Numbered from the stretch's first letter, positions 30,201 through 40,954 are shown. The stretch: 64,000 nucleotides of DNA from Venturia oleaginea (GCA_013176395.1 JABMLP010000020.1:930001-994000); one strand, 5' to 3'. Notes: generated by a model from the sequence alone, not told the origin. A program made the numbers and translations.

Positions 30201-31800
30201 TGATCTCGATGACCACTGGACAGCGAAGCACCACAAAGACGAGCGAAATTGGTTTGTCCAGGAGTTGCAAGAACTTGCGGCTGAGAAGTCCGTTCGTATC
30301 ACCATGCTCGGTGGTGACGTCCATCTTTGCGCGGCTGGCCAATTTTATAGCAACAAGAAGCTCGGGATTCCGAAGGATCAAGATCACAGATACATGCCCA
30401 ATATCATCTCCTCAGCTATCGTCAACACGCCTCCTTCCGATATGGTTGCCGATGTGCTGAACAAACGCAATAAGATCCATCATTTGGACGAGGAGACAGA
30501 CGAAAACATGATCCCGATCTTCCTCCACGACGTCAATGACAAGCCGAGGAACAATCATCATCTACTGCCCCGCCGCAATTGGTGCTCGATCCGCGAGTAC
30601 ATACCCGAATCAACACCTCCAGCAACTCCAGATGGCTTATCACACTCACAATCCACCATCCGGCGCGAGCCATCCAAACGACCGAGGAGACTTTCACTCA
30701 CCCGTGGCAACAGTTTTATTCGCCGCCTGAGCACTGGTGGTCGTAGGGAAGGCGCTTCACACCCGCCCATCGCATACACGCAGGATGCGACTTCAGAACC
30801 AGACTATTTCAACCACCGCGATCCATCTCGTCGGCGTGCTTCAGCTGATATCCCCCGAAACCGATCCGTGGATGCTGGCCGTCGTGCTTCTGCGGATATG
30901 CCGTCTCGCAACGGAGCTAATGGTCTGCCACCCGTACCAATGGGACAACATGCCTCGTCTTCTCGATCTCAGAATGATGGTGCTAGCCTGCGTGGCGGAG
31001 GCGTAGGCGGACGACCTAATCCCTTCCTCCGTCGACCAACAGAATATTTACCCCACAATCCTAATCACATGATCAATCTCCGACATGCCCTCGATATTCG
31101 CTTGAACGTCGAGAACGAACAAGGTGATCCCGCTGGCACGACGACTGAATACCGCCTTCTCGTTCCAGCACTAGATTACCGTGGCGGCAACGGAGGCGAA
31201 AGGCTGGAGCTTCACAAAACGCAGACTGCAAGTAGCCATGCCGGTGAAAGGAAAGGCAAATTCCGAAATTGGTTCGGTATAGGGGCAGAACGTGGTCAAG
31301 CTTCGCTTTCCTTGAGTCCATCAGGCAGTGAAGGAAGTCACTCCGACGATGCTTCAGAAGCCCACTACAACAATGACGGCAAAGCTGGTCGTAGCAATGG
31401 AAGAAGGGATTCTCTAAGTCCTCCTGATGTCCCTTCTGGCGCTATTAGTGCGAGTCACATCCCACCTGGTGCAAGGAGGAATGTAGATGTCCCTATGTCT
31501 ACTGGTAGGACCTCCGTCTCTGGCCCACCGGCTTTGGGAGCGGTCAATTCGCAGAGATATGGGCAAGCGCCGCTGGGGCAACAGGGTCAGAGGGTTGGTT
31601 CTGGGGAGCAGAGAAATGTTTTGAGAGGTGCGCCGCCGGTTTCTTTGGTTAATACGGCTGCGGGGAGGGGGTTTGTGAGTGATGACGGGCAGCAGGAGAG
31701 GAGGAGATCTACTGATGGTGGTGGTAATGGTGGTGGGAGGAGGAGAGGTAGTATGGATGCGACACAGCGTATCCGGGGCAGTTTTGGTGGGTATGAGTAA
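27250..31800 (+). CDS. Large PhoD-like phosphatase domain protein
   Basis: Start ATG at 27250 (MAARRSSNTSATRYP). One intron (30010-30063, gtgagt..tggcag, 54 nt) is a multiple of three and free of stops, so the unspliced frame also reads through; splicing gives 1,498 residues. The N-terminal third is basic, disordered and RS-rich. A PhoD-type metallophosphatase core spans about residues 620-1100, with metal-binding motifs GGGDQIYND (about 723), IWDDHDIIDGFGSY (about 795) and MLGGDVHLC (about 1002). The C-terminal 400 residues are low complexity. Such large PhoD-like proteins are common in ascomycetes. They lack a signal peptide, unlike secreted bacterial PhoD, and their substrate is not known to me. 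Confidence 0.88.
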   Translation: MAARRSSNTSATRYPAVQKDYASDRSPLQKLEVALDSLTKEEKRSRMELAEVRAQERAAARRHAKASENRDNRRSQPSRRPNDYSEPAEPARDRSDRSSRNRMSYPDASTNSRPSRIPIPEDTDPTQRARADLYDEGARFRDDRRKSGGPGGKKAPDGAPKNAPARQKSVREGQVFDKEPGYTDTRGNPVSPPVRTGQADDYGFPDASVHRKRVPPDPEGQNGRALPSGVNGREREQSRHYSDVPRAVPRQTPKQQRRAEVPNGDRLRGVFQQTPEEAEEARRLAHQRAAALDSDQDEPLSPQTRHRLQTLNEPVDEPTAPKLKRRLTNPFRRKKDISAPGSPETAGSGKGKAAMGTAAVKGTSLGGASAEHHHHYPHLHRHEDLRKYQPSRYIDYRKNIRVARVAVDESEPTSQQQRQDLASWYKNGMSTSTGTSKPRRSSAGASSSARPPTMAFDGPYDEGGQTFFNPPLYLKSGPLLRFTGIRNDSAVHPASRSRPGTELWTGSIMIVTVDSKSACERPPTLRIFKQPVDLLPPPPVEIDEASGIHLGPEYVDPIAGQVKVSRVGKTLYVKPADALEEHRDLCRVENDSGLFEEKRSASYSHGDGQNTLGILRYSGQDGEKRGKYQEIPGFHLHSERGATFWKFNLEIELGFQQQRLGYRINGGPVIGFWVPARGSTMNIMFHSCNGFSLSVDTNTFSGPDPMWRDVLNSHQTRPFHVMLGGGDQIYNDAATTQTRLFGEWSRSKNRLHKNAQPFSAEMQDELEEFYLNRYAMWFSQGLFGMAASQIPMVNIWDDHDIIDGFGSYPHHTMSCPVMSGIGNVAFKYYMLFQHQALPLEDQSIEPSWLLGAQPGPYINELSRSVYMSLGGQTALLGLDCRTERMRDEILSQETWDIVFDRLRREIVKGKTSHLIVLLGIVSLASTRCLSNLMLMHWQPIAYPRLNFLENVLTSRLMDPLKALGRTGALGGFVNKFDGGVEILDDLDDHWTAKHHKDERNWFVQELQELAAEKSVRITMLGGDVHLCAAGQFYSNKKLGIPKDQDHRYMPNIISSAIVNTPPSDMVADVLNKRNKIHHLDEETDENMIPIFLHDVNDKPRNNHHLLPRRNWCSIREYIPESTPPATPDGLSHSQSTIRREPSKRPRRLSLTRGNSFIRRLSTGGRREGASHPPIAYTQDATSEPDYFNHRDPSRRRASADIPRNRSVDAGRRASADMPSRNGANGLPPVPMGQHASSSRSQNDGASLRGGGVGGRPNPFLRRPTEYLPHNPNHMINLRHALDIRLNVENEQGDPAGTTTEYRLLVPALDYRGGNGGERLELHKTQTASSHAGERKGKFRNWFGIGAERGQASLSLSPSGSEGSHSDDASEAHYNNDGKAGRSNGRRDSLSPPDVPSGAISASHIPPGARRNVDVPMSTGRTSVSGPPALGAVNSQRYGQAPLGQQGQRVGSGEQRNVLRGAPPVSLVNTAAGRGFVSDDGQQERRRSTDGGGNGGGRRRGSMDATQRIRGSFGGYE
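30010..30063 (+). other. In-frame, stop-free 54-nt intron of the PhoD-like gene
   Basis: Removing it joins LIVLLGI to PIAYPRLNFLENV, the expected conserved core, whereas the retained 18 residues are unlike the family. Donor GTGAGT, acceptor GCAG, possible branch ctaatc/ttaatgc. Confidence 0.8.
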
Positions 31801-32334
31801 TTCCTAGTTAGTATTTTTTTTGGATGGGTGGGTTTGGTGGTAATTAATGAATTCCTTTTTTTTCACATAGCGAGGTGGATAGTTTTCTGGCGATTTGAGA
31901 AGTCGGTAGGTATGCTAGGGATTTATCGGATATTCTAAGCGAAAGTTTAATAGCAAATTGAGAGGTTGGTACGCAGGAAGTAGTGGCAGATTTTATTCGA
32001 GTTTGTAGTTTGGTAGTAGCTTTGCTTTTTTGTTGGTTCTTCTTCTAAGATTTGGGAAGATTCGCGCTGCGCCTATTCCCTCTTCTGCATAATTATTTTC
32101 TGCCTGTGAACATTGCTCTATTGGACAAGAACCTGTAATTAGGCAGTTAAATAAACGAACTGGATGAACTCGATGCATATAAATTATTCCTAGATTTAGT
32201 AGCTTATACAATACAAGACGTCAAACTTATCCTCCAACATTAGCAACACCCATAAAAAACATTCCCCACAGACAAAGTCCATCCTCCAAATACAGCAAAT
32301 AACTCCCACCCACCAAACCCAAACAAAACAAACC
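31801..32334. other. Convergent 3' intergenic region
   Basis: AT-rich, no gene seen. Confidence 0.5.
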
Positions 32335-33069
32335 CTATTCCTTGGCCTCCCCACCCCTCGCCCCCCCCGTCTTAGCAAACATAGCCCCAACCAAATTCAA
32401 CGGATTACCCATCCGCACAAGCATGAGAAAGTAAAGCGTCGAGGCAACGAGCACAATCTCCTCCCTACACTCCCTCCTCGCCCCGCCCGAGCCCAAAAAC
32501 TCAAACACACCCAGATGCCTCGTCGCCCATATCCTCGCCGAGAACTTGGCAACGGGCAGCGAATCCGCGTCCAAGCAGATGAATTCCCAGAGTGTGAGAG
32601 TGCAGGTTGTTGTCCATGTCATTGGGACGGGAGGGGAGTCGGGGGTGGGGGCGTAGGCGGTGGAGAGGTGGGTGTAGGCGGTTTTCAGTTTTTTGAGCGG
32701 GGTGAGGGTGAGGGGGGTGTTGTTTAGGTTTAGGTCTGCGTGGATGGAAACGGAGTGGAGTTTTGCGGTTGCGAAGGGGGGGGTTTTTGGTGGTGGTGGG
32801 GTGCCTTGTGGGGTTGCGTGGTGGAATGTTAGGTAGGGGGATTTGAAGGTTAGGGGGGCGTCGATGATGTAGAGGGGGTCATTTGGGGTTTCTTTGTTTG
32901 CGATGCGGGCTTTTCGGGTTTTCCAGGAGAAATCTACGGTTAGGATGGGGTTGTTGGTGGAGGGTTGCGGGTTGGGCGTCTCTGTTGTTGTTGTTGTTGT
33001 AGGTTTGGAGGTTGATTTTGGTGTAGTTTGGTGTTTTGGCTGAGAGAGTTCGTGGGGTGCTTCTTCCAT
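32335..33069 (-). CDS. Conserved hypothetical protein, possible tubby/LURP-like fold
   Basis: Single exon, 244 residues, ATG at 33069. After a Thr/Pro-rich N-terminus comes a beta-rich region (ILTVDFSWKTRKARI, LYIIDAPLTFKSPYLTF, KLHSVSIHADLNLN), a central PVPMTWTTTCTLTLWEFICLD block and a C-terminal hydrophobic stretch (EEIVLVASTLYFLMLVRMG). This alternation of strands ending in one hydrophobic helix is reminiscent of tubby C-terminal/LURP-one folds, but I cannot confirm the family. Function unknown. Confidence 0.6.
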   Translation of the reverse strand: MEEAPHELSQPKHQTTPKSTSKPTTTTTTETPNPQPSTNNPILTVDFSWKTRKARIANKETPNDPLYIIDAPLTFKSPYLTFHHATPQGTPPPPKTPPFATAKLHSVSIHADLNLNNTPLTLTPLKKLKTAYTHLSTAYAPTPDSPPVPMTWTTTCTLTLWEFICLDADSLPVAKFSARIWATRHLGVFEFLGSGGARRECREEIVLVASTLYFLMLVRMGNPLNLVGAMFAKTGGARGGEAKE

Positions 33070-34373
33070 GTTGAAGTTGGTGAAGGATTGCGATAAGTGA
33101 GGTAAGTTTGCTGTTCAAATTGATGGAAAGTGAGAAAGGCGTATAGCTATCGAAGAACAATGGAGACGGTAGGTAATCGAGATTCGTTTGATTATACCTC
33201 CTTCCTCGTCCCGAGCTCTCAATTCTTGTATACTCCCTCCTAAATCAACCTTACCTCGCGACAAGGGACCAATCGTGGCAGTGAAGTGCTGGAAAGATGT
33301 CCGTTCCTCAATCCACGGATATGCAGCCTGATGTCACTAGAGGAGGCTGAGGAACGCACGAGCCATTACTACATCAGGCCTAGATTGTCCGGATACGCCT
33401 ATCTGAAAGGTATCGTACATTGACCAATGATCTCTCTTGTACACGTAGATTGTTCATGACGATTCAGAGTCTCTGGTTCTTTGTATCCCACTGACTCCGT
33501 TGATGAATGCTGTAACCCTTACATTATGGAATTGCTTGGATCCACGCGACGGTTGATGCTACAGAGGCTCATGCCAAGAAATAGAGGAGTTTTTGCTGTA
33601 AGCACTAGTGTGAGCCGAGCTTGACCACAGGTGGCACTGCTCACGAAAAATGGGTAGAACAGCGCATGCTTCTGAGCTGTTTCGTAGGGGCTAGCAATGG
33701 TCTTACAGGTCAATTTCACTCTTCTGTTCTCAGAACTTTCCCGAAAGAATTGTGTATATAGAGAACGAAGTCACAATAGAGCCAGCTGGTATCCCTGAGC
33801 ATTCGCAAGTTTTCAATCTTTGCTTGAACTCAGCTCAGTGCCTTTCAATTTCACAATAATGTTTCGCAACGGGGTTCCTGCGCTGGTACTTGCCGGAAAG
33901 AGACATGTTGATGGATTAGCGAAATCCCGTGTCACATACGCGTATCTGCACCATGTCGATCGGCCTTTCACATGGTGATGGACGGAGACGCTTGCGCCAG
34001 ATGAATAACCTCGCAATGATGTCCATCGAGGTCTCATCGTATGGAGCTTTGGCTAGGCTCGATACGCGTTCTTTTCGCTTCCTAATCTTGGGCGTGGCTA
34101 TATGATGGGAGAGTCCGGCTTCAACGATCAAAAAGAAGGCTTCAAGTTTTCCTCTCTTTTGAAAGTACACTTCTCGTATGCGAGCATAACGCTGTCCCTT
34201 ATCTTTCTGACTGTCATCGTCTCTCCATGCGTCCTTATCCCTGCACACTCTCACCTCTTCCCTGGGTTATCGCCCGTTGCTCGTCGCATGGCTCAGATTC
34301 GTGAACATGGCGCAGTTCGAGATCAGGTGGATGGAGGAATGTCTTCGCAAATGATTCATGGCTTAGAATAGAC

Positions 34374-34427
34374 GCGCTGTTGTTGGTGCGCTGTTGTTGG
34401 TGCGCTGTTGTTGGTGCACTGTTGTGG
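34374..34427. repeat. 14-bp minisatellite, about 3.9 copies
   Basis: The unit gcgctgttgttggt repeats three times exactly and once partially (gcactgttgtgg). Confidence 0.85.
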
Positions 34428-34454
34428 AAGAAAGAACCCTGGGATGGTTCGTTT

Positions 34455-34471
34455 GGGGGGGGGGGGGGGGG
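34455..34471 (+). repeat. Homopolymer run of 17 G
   Basis: Uninterrupted G run about 200 bp upstream of the Zn2Cys6 gene. Its exact length is likely to be unreliable in any assembly. Confidence 0.9.
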
Positions 34472-34665
34472 CGGTGAGCCCGAAGATCTGTGGCTCCGCC
34501 CGAGGACGCCCCCTCGTTTCTCCTCCAGTCATCCAAGGTAATCTTACTCCTACACAACACACATCGGACCCGGGAGTGCCTAGAAACCGGCTTGCTCGAC
34601 CATATCTACAGCCATGCTCTCCAACAGGTGCATCTGTCCCCAACTCCAACAACATTTAGGCAACA

Positions 34666-36053
34666 ATGCAGAAACGGATTAGCCATACGAAGTCAAGGAA
34701 AGGGTGTAGAAATTGTAAAAAGAGGCATGTCAAGGTTAGTGCCTTCACTCGGAGACGCTTTGGCTTGCGATTGTCGATATCCATCTCGCTGACAGCCATG
34801 TCCAGTGTGATGAACAAGGACCGCCATGCTTCAACTGCGTTGTTCGGTCAACAATAGATACCTGTTCGTTGCCAAACAGCTCTTCTTCAACGGCTCCTCG
34901 ACAAAGAAAGACTCCACCGGCTGCATCAAGCTCAGATCTCTCGCAACCTCCTGGCCTACTTCCGCTAACAAGAGCTGTAAGCGCTTGTTCTCAGAGCCGC
35001 CAAATGCTCGAGTTGAGACTCATGCATCGATGGTCCACAACAACCTATCAAAGTTTCTGCAGTACAATTCATGACCCTCCTTGGTTACAGTTCTACGTCC
35101 CGGAATGCGCGCTTGAGCACGACTATTTGCTTTACGGCATATTTGCCATGTCATCCCTCGATCTGATTATTGGGGGAGCTGTTATGGACGAAACCCAGAC
35201 CCAAATGCATTTCCAAGCCGCCCTGGAGTACTACGATAAGGCTAGCGAATCCTTTCGACAGCAACTGAGCAATATCACAGCCACAAATTTTCACAGTGTG
35301 TACATGTTTGCCTTCATGGCTGCTACGATGTATATGGCCCGACCACTTTGCCCTCTTGAGCAACGGAATCGGCAGCCAGAAGGCATAATCGGGCGTGCAG
35401 CAATTGTCATGAAATTGCTCATGGCTTGTTCCGGGCTTGCGGAGCAAAACTTCGGGCTGATGCTGGACGTAAACGGTGTTTCCGTGTCTTCGGTGACGAC
35501 CACCATGACGGCCATGGGGGATGTAGTTCATTCGCCACCATATCTGGGCACGAGCACTGAAGAAGCACTCGCACGGCTCACAAACATTGTCGAAACCGAT
35601 GCTTTTCTGAACTCGGAGAGGGAAGCCTTCTCAACTTCTTCGTCCCAGACTGCCTCGTACAAGCATGCAGTGAGGTGGTTACGAGTCAGTTTCGGAATGG
35701 AAGCAAAGTACAACGAAACAGTCATGGGATTCTGCCTGGCATGGCCCGCACTCGCAGGCACAGACTTTGTGGACGCGTTCACCAAGGCCGATGTAATGGC
35801 CATGTTGATAGTGATGCACTGGGCCGTACTATTGGATAGACTCGGGTCACTTGCCTGGTGGGCAGCATCGATAGGACGGGATCTCGTCCAAGAAATCTCG
35901 AGGACTGTGCTTCGGTCGAAGGCGCAGGTTGCTGTTTGTCCCGAGATACATCAAAGTATCGAGTGGGCGAGGCAACAGGTTGGGTTGACGGCGGAGCTTG
36001 GGTTTGATTTCTCGAGTGTGGATCCGTCGTTTATGGAGTTGTTGGGGAGTTGA
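34666..36053 (+). CDS. Zn2Cys6 transcription factor, Upc2-like group
   Basis: Exon 1 (34666-34734) and exon 2 (34806-36053) give 438 residues; the 71-nt intron (gttagt..tccag) splits the zinc cluster. The cluster reads CRNC..KC then CFNC..C, spacing CX2CX6CX5CX2CX8C, preceded by SHTKSRKG. The rest (LMHRWSTTTYQSF, YLLYGIFAMSSLDL, AALEYYDKASESF) matches the pattern of the large fungal group that includes sterol regulator Upc2. It should bind DNA in the nucleus. Its targets cannot be inferred, and membership of the Upc2-like group does not imply sterol control. The nearest neighbours are a tubby-like gene and a secreted hydrolase. Confidence 0.85.
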
Positions 36054-36780
36054 TGTTAGAGGGGATACTATGTAGAGATGCTGAGATGGCGTTGTTTTTG
36101 ATTGATACCCCATCTATAGGTAGATATTACATCTACCCCCGATCCTCTCATTTCTACCCCGGCTTTGATTGTAGAGGAGAGGCCCTGTTTTTTCGAGCGT
36201 CTAGTGGCGAAGTCAATGGATTGTTTTTAAATCCATGTTGATAATCTCCTGTCAACTCTGGAGATGACTTTCACCGAGTCATAGTGAACAATAATCGGAT
36301 CTTGGGATAGTCCAAATTCCACTCTCTTCCATTTTCCCGCATTCCCTCCAGCAGGTATCAACATCGAAAATATAGAAAGATTCGACACCCATCCAGCCAT
36401 CCCACCTACCCACCCCTCCCCAACCTCCTCCTAAGCGCCAAAGAACTCAAAGCAGTAGCCCTCCCCCCACCATCACCATCAAAAACAACCTGTCCAAACC
36501 CATCACCCCCCATACGTCAACCCCTCCCCAAACAACCAATCCCGATCAACAAGCCTCGCACGCAGAAAAGGCCCAACATATCCACGAGACACAGGAACAG
36601 GTCTAACAAGAAACGCCTTCTTCCCCGGCTGTGAAATAGACGGTTCTAGTTTCAGTGCGGACCTGGACCCGGTGATGGAAGGAAGGAGGGGGATGAGATT
36701 GGTGGCGTTGCTGATCCAGGATGTGATGTAGAGACCTGGTGCTGAGGGGGTATCGTCGTAGGATATTGTGATGTAGGAGT
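36054..36780. other. Convergent 3' intergenic region
   Basis: No gene seen. Confidence 0.5.
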
Positions 36781-38195
36781 TTAGACTGGGTGTGGTAGAA
36801 GTGTAAATCGCGGGCGAAATTTCTTCGCCGTTTCGAGGGCTGCTTGTGATTCGAGAGCGGGGAGGATATTCACGGTGACGAGATCTGCGATCGTAGATGC
36901 CAAGATGGATTTCTGCGGTTCGTTGGAGGCGGCGGTGAGGATTGTGAAGCCGGCGTCGTAGTCTGGCACTAGACAGATGAAACCGGCCAAGTTCCCTGAG
37001 TCACCCAGTTTGGTGTAGATGTCTGTGATGGCGCCGGTATCTGCATGTTTGTAGCGGTAGATTTCCCATGGTGTACCGATGGAGAATTCGAATTGAGCGC
37101 TGTGCGAGATTGGCTTCAACCATTGACGTGTTTTGTGCTCGGGTAAAAGCGTGGAATTCGTCATCGCAGTGCCAAACTTGGCCATGTCGTTGAGAGAGGA
37201 GAGAAGACCTACCGATGATACGGAAATCCCGCCTAGTAACGCCCAGGCGGCCTCGCCACCCGTTGGAATAACAACTGCGACCATTCAGAGTCAGGTGGGT
37301 TCGATCTGGAATCTCTCATCCCAAGTGGATTGAAGATCGTATCCAGGTACACCTGAGCTATAGGTTTGCCTGTGATATTGGCGAGTGCGATGCCAAACAG
37401 TATGAAACCGTTGTCCGTGTAGGCTGGTGTTGTCCATGGCTGAAAAATCGGAAGACGCTGTTCTGTTCCTTCATAGTACAAGTCTGCTGTGCAATCATTC
37501 AAAGGGTCGGAGAGAGTCAAACATGGCGCCAATGTCGATGGGTCATTGACCAGATCCAAAGGTGGCAGACCTATACTTATCGGGTCTGCGAAGCCAATGG
37601 TCTGGACTGGATCGAGAGCGATGTCCTGCAGAACAGGCTGAGCGTCTCGAGGAATTCCAGCAATCTGAGAAGCGAGAGCTCGGAGCGTGACATCTTCCCA
37701 TCGAATGTGGTGAATGGGGTCTGCGCTGGATTGATCGGAAATCGCCTTGAACAAGCTCGGAACGAAATCGGTAATCGGCTGGTTCCATTGCTCTTCACTG
37801 AAAACAAGAATCGCCGCATATACCGAGAAAAGCTTGGAGATACTGGCTACTAGATAAATGCTATTGCCGTCCACCTTTTTCACACCTTTGCCTGTAGCAA
37901 CCTCTTTGGACGTGTAGTGATATTGTAGAGATTCAGCGGTTGTATCATGTATTGAGAACATTCCCAGTGAAAAGGTCAGATTCTCCAGCCCATCGAGCAG
38001 TGATGACGGAACGCCTTGTCGATTGCCTTGAAGGTATGCGTCGAGATTGGAGCTGAGGTTCTTCCAGCTTGCTGCCACGAGACTGTCACCAGAGGTAAAA
38101 TCCATAGGGGGTGGAAATCGAGGTCCTAGAAAATTGGCATTGACTGCTGCCGAATAAAGGAGAATCGTGATTGAGCTGAGTGAAGAGAGCCGCAT
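36781..38195 (-). pseudogene. Secreted beta-lactamase-fold serine hydrolase, one-base frameshift
   Basis: The frame from the ATG at 38195 has a signal peptide (MRLSSLSSITILLYSAAVNA), the SxxK active site SISK (about residue 120) and a YTDNGFILFG block at the second motif. It is coherent through LGMRDSRSNPPDSEW near 37290, then the conserved continuation IPTGGEAAWALLGGISVSS lies in another frame that runs to 36781. The frames overlap at 37233-37284, and no intron with usable sites reconnects them, so one base appears missing near 37280. Intact relatives are AmpC/esterase-like hydrolases and transpeptidase homologs of the serine beta-lactamase superfamily; in fungi most are of unknown substrate. 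A sequencing error would make this an ordinary secreted hydrolase gene of about 470 residues. Confidence 0.8.
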
Positions 38196-38846
38196 GTTGA
38201 AAGGGTCGATGTTGAGTGTCTATTGACGTTGATGGAAGCACTTCGAGCCCCCTAGTGAAAGTCTTATATTCTTCGACAAGAGTATCTTCAACTGTGAACC
38301 ATAAGAGGTGCACAATCATTGTCATTATGCGCAGCAACGAGGCTGGAAAGTGGTAGAGACGGAGCCCTGCAAACGCGTATAGACATGAATAGGTCGCAGA
38401 AATCGTGTTAGCCGAGCCGATATCCCCAAACTGCGGTCATGACAGTGCGACCTGCGGAATATCTGTTCGTATTTGTACGCCTCTAGTCTGCTTCATCAAC
38501 CTTGCGAATCTTGTCTTGGCGGAACTGTGAATACGCGTATCTGCAGTCCTTTGCCGGAGCTGAATTTAGGTAGGTAAGCATGGCCACAACCGCACCTCGG
38601 AATGCGATGAGGTTGAGGATGCATGCAGAGCCGGAAGTCTGGTACACGCCGGTTTTCAACTCGCCAGGATCCAATCTTCTGCTCGCGAGAAATGAGCATG
38701 GCTTAGTAATCACAATCCATTTTGGACTGATCTTTAATTCATACTTATACAACCTCCAGAATTTCATGTGTCCAACGAATATCCTGGACACCTCTCGACG
38801 GCCGATCCCAACATGGCATCAACACCGACACGAGCCACAGCATCCA
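38196..38846. other. Intergenic, no gene seen
   Basis: Short frames only, mainly the promoter side of the secreted hydrolase and the 3' side of TAM41. Confidence 0.45.
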
Positions 38847-40353
38847 TCATTCTTTCTTTTGTACATCATCCTTGGTTGCTGCCGCCTTTTTGACCTCCTT
38901 GCTCTTTGCTCTTTTTTCACTATAGTACTTCCAACTTCTACTCAACCCTGCCGTGAAGGGTCCCTTCAAAGTCTGACCTACGCTCGGCCATTCGACAGTC
39001 TTCCTGATCGCCTTGCCGACCATTTCGTCCAGATCGCCCTCTCCAGCGACCCTTCTGTCAAAATCGCTTCCCTCTTTCTTCCTGAAGCCTGTCTCGTCTT
39101 CATCTTTTGAAGCTTCGAGCATGACGTCAAACTCACCTCTGGGAATTTGGAACTTGCCTTGATAAAGAAAATAAAGCTTCGCACGGAAAGCTTCAGGAAG
39201 ACGGCGCACCATATTCCCTCGTTTACGTGGGTCCAGTGTCTTGCTCCATCTTGTAATCACAGGACGTGTCTTGCATCCAACCCTCAGTGTTGCAACGAGA
39301 ATCGTTGAACGACACATTCGGCAGGCCTTCAACAAGAGGCGTGTAAAGTTTGCGGAAATAAGGTAGCTGATTCTTTACAATGTTGGCGACTTTGTTGGGG
39401 CTCTCGGTCTTGAATCGCATTCGCGGATCGCCCATGTAACTAATACTTGCGATTGCAGTATACATGTCCGTCTCTGTGAATTTGGGTCCCAGCATTAGAA
39501 GAGCCGTCCGTACAGCAGACATGAGGTTTTTCTGATTAGAAAGTCGCACTTTTGGATCGTCTCGTATAATCTTGACTGGTTTTTGAAGGCGGCCAGCAAG
39601 ATATAGTGTATCCCAGGTGCGCAAATCTCGGTGAAAGGTGTCAAGGTTCACGACTCCATACTTGATCAGAGTTCCGTTTACGATTACGTAAGGGTTGAAG
39701 TAGACGCCGGCGCCCCAATTGTCTTGTACCCGAGAGACAAATGCTGAGCCTAGAGATCCAAGAATGGAATAGTGATCGCGATGCTCGCCCAAGTTGAGAG
39801 AATGCCAGTGCTGCGTGTAGGTTACACCAAAAATGAAGTCAATCATCTTTCCACCACTCTGCTGCCATTTCACGATGGCTTCAGGTGCGTGAGGATGTGG
39901 TGAAAGCGATGATGGAGCCGGCTTTGAGCTTGTTTGTGGAAAGACGCCAGAGCCGTAGGCAAACGCGTATCGAATCGGGGCACGAAACTGCCGAATGATC
40001 TGCCGCAAAGCTAGCTTGAACTCTTCATTTGTGTCCATATGCTGATTCCATCCAAAATTCCGATGTGGGAGCTCGTCAAAGGTAGAGATGTTCCAGTTAG
40101 GATCGTCTTCCCAGCTATGAGGCAGCGAAGTGTTGAAGTATTGGTTTGTAGAATCGGCAGCCTTGTCGGTCGCATGATCAGCGGAGGCAGCTGATGGAGT
40201 GGCAGAAGAGGATTGTGCTGTTTGGTTGGGAGCTGGTTTTTGATCTTCTGCTAGCGAAGGTCTGGAATTGAATTGACGGTGGTATGAGAGTTTGGACCGG
40301 CTATATAAGGCAATATTGGACTGGAGAAGTCGATGGCCTTGGAGTATAGACAT
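38847..40353 (-). CDS. TAM41: Mitochondrial phosphatidate cytidylyltransferase Tam41, one-base frameshift
   Basis: From the ATG at 40353 the protein has a basic, serine-rich mitochondrial targeting region followed by the nucleotidyltransferase-like core (FAYGSGVFPQ, KMIDFIFGV, WGAGVYFNPYV, IKYGVVNLDTF). The enzyme makes CDP-diacylglycerol for cardiolipin in the inner membrane. The frame runs to DYKMEQD and then stops at 39223 (TGPT then TAA). The conserved DPRKRGNMVRRLPEAFR continues at once in another frame and goes on to 38847. One extra base near 39229-39232 (a GG pair) explains the shift. Because this gene is conserved and normally needed for respiratory growth, a sequence error is at least as likely as loss. 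Confidence 0.88.
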
Positions 40354-40954
40354 AAGAGCCCGATTTGGGTACTGTTTGCTGTCTGTTTTAGATGTTGCTC
40401 TTTGATTTTATTTGGTGCTTGGGTACGGGGAGAAACAGAGGATCTTACGGCAGCTAGTGGTAGAGCCATGGTTTGTATGCTACCTCTGTCGAAGTCTGGT
40501 TATTGTCATGGTGAGAGTAGTTAAGTAGGCATGGGAGCAGTTCATCACTGCAGGTACTCAGTACGAAGTGCAGCTCGACACGTGGAAGAGCTCTAGTACT
40601 ACCTTCTTCCTTGCTCTGACGGCAATTTCGATTTCTAGAGTAAATACGATACCGAGTAACCGAACTAACCATTCGAGACATAATTAATTCGCTGCCTTGG
40701 GAGGGATATCTCTTGCTCGCCTCAGGACGACTCAAGCAAAGAGCCTCTCTAGATAGAAAATAGAAGCACTGCTACAATCGCTTTGGCTTGTGTTGCCCGT
40801 CTACTTCGTTGCCCCCCTAGCCCCCTCCGTGCCCCCCTAATGGCTCGGCGGCGCGTTGATGATCGCGTAAACAATCGAATCTTGAATTCCTACACACGAC
40901 AACAACGCCCTACAACTCCCCAGTATCCTTTCACCACGCCTCCAACCACCAGCC
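40354..40954. promoter_or_regulatory. Divergent promoter region TAM41/BIR1
   Basis: 601 bp between two start codons that point away from each other. No clear core promoter element was identified. Confidence 0.4.

Larger units (their letters stand above)
33070..34665. other. Intergenic region with minisatellite and poly-G tract
   Basis: No convincing gene. Its right end holds a 14-bp minisatellite and a run of 17 G. Probably contains the divergent promoters of the flanking genes. Confidence 0.5.

Noticed and set aside
34374..34427. Short direct repeats as a CRISPR-like array
   Set aside because: Units are contiguous with no spacers; this is a minisatellite in a eukaryotic genome.
37230..37290. 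Intron explaining the beta-lactamase frame switch
   Set aside because: The only GT-AG candidate (49 nt) leaves the wrong phase and would remove the conserved IPTGGEAAWALLGG block.
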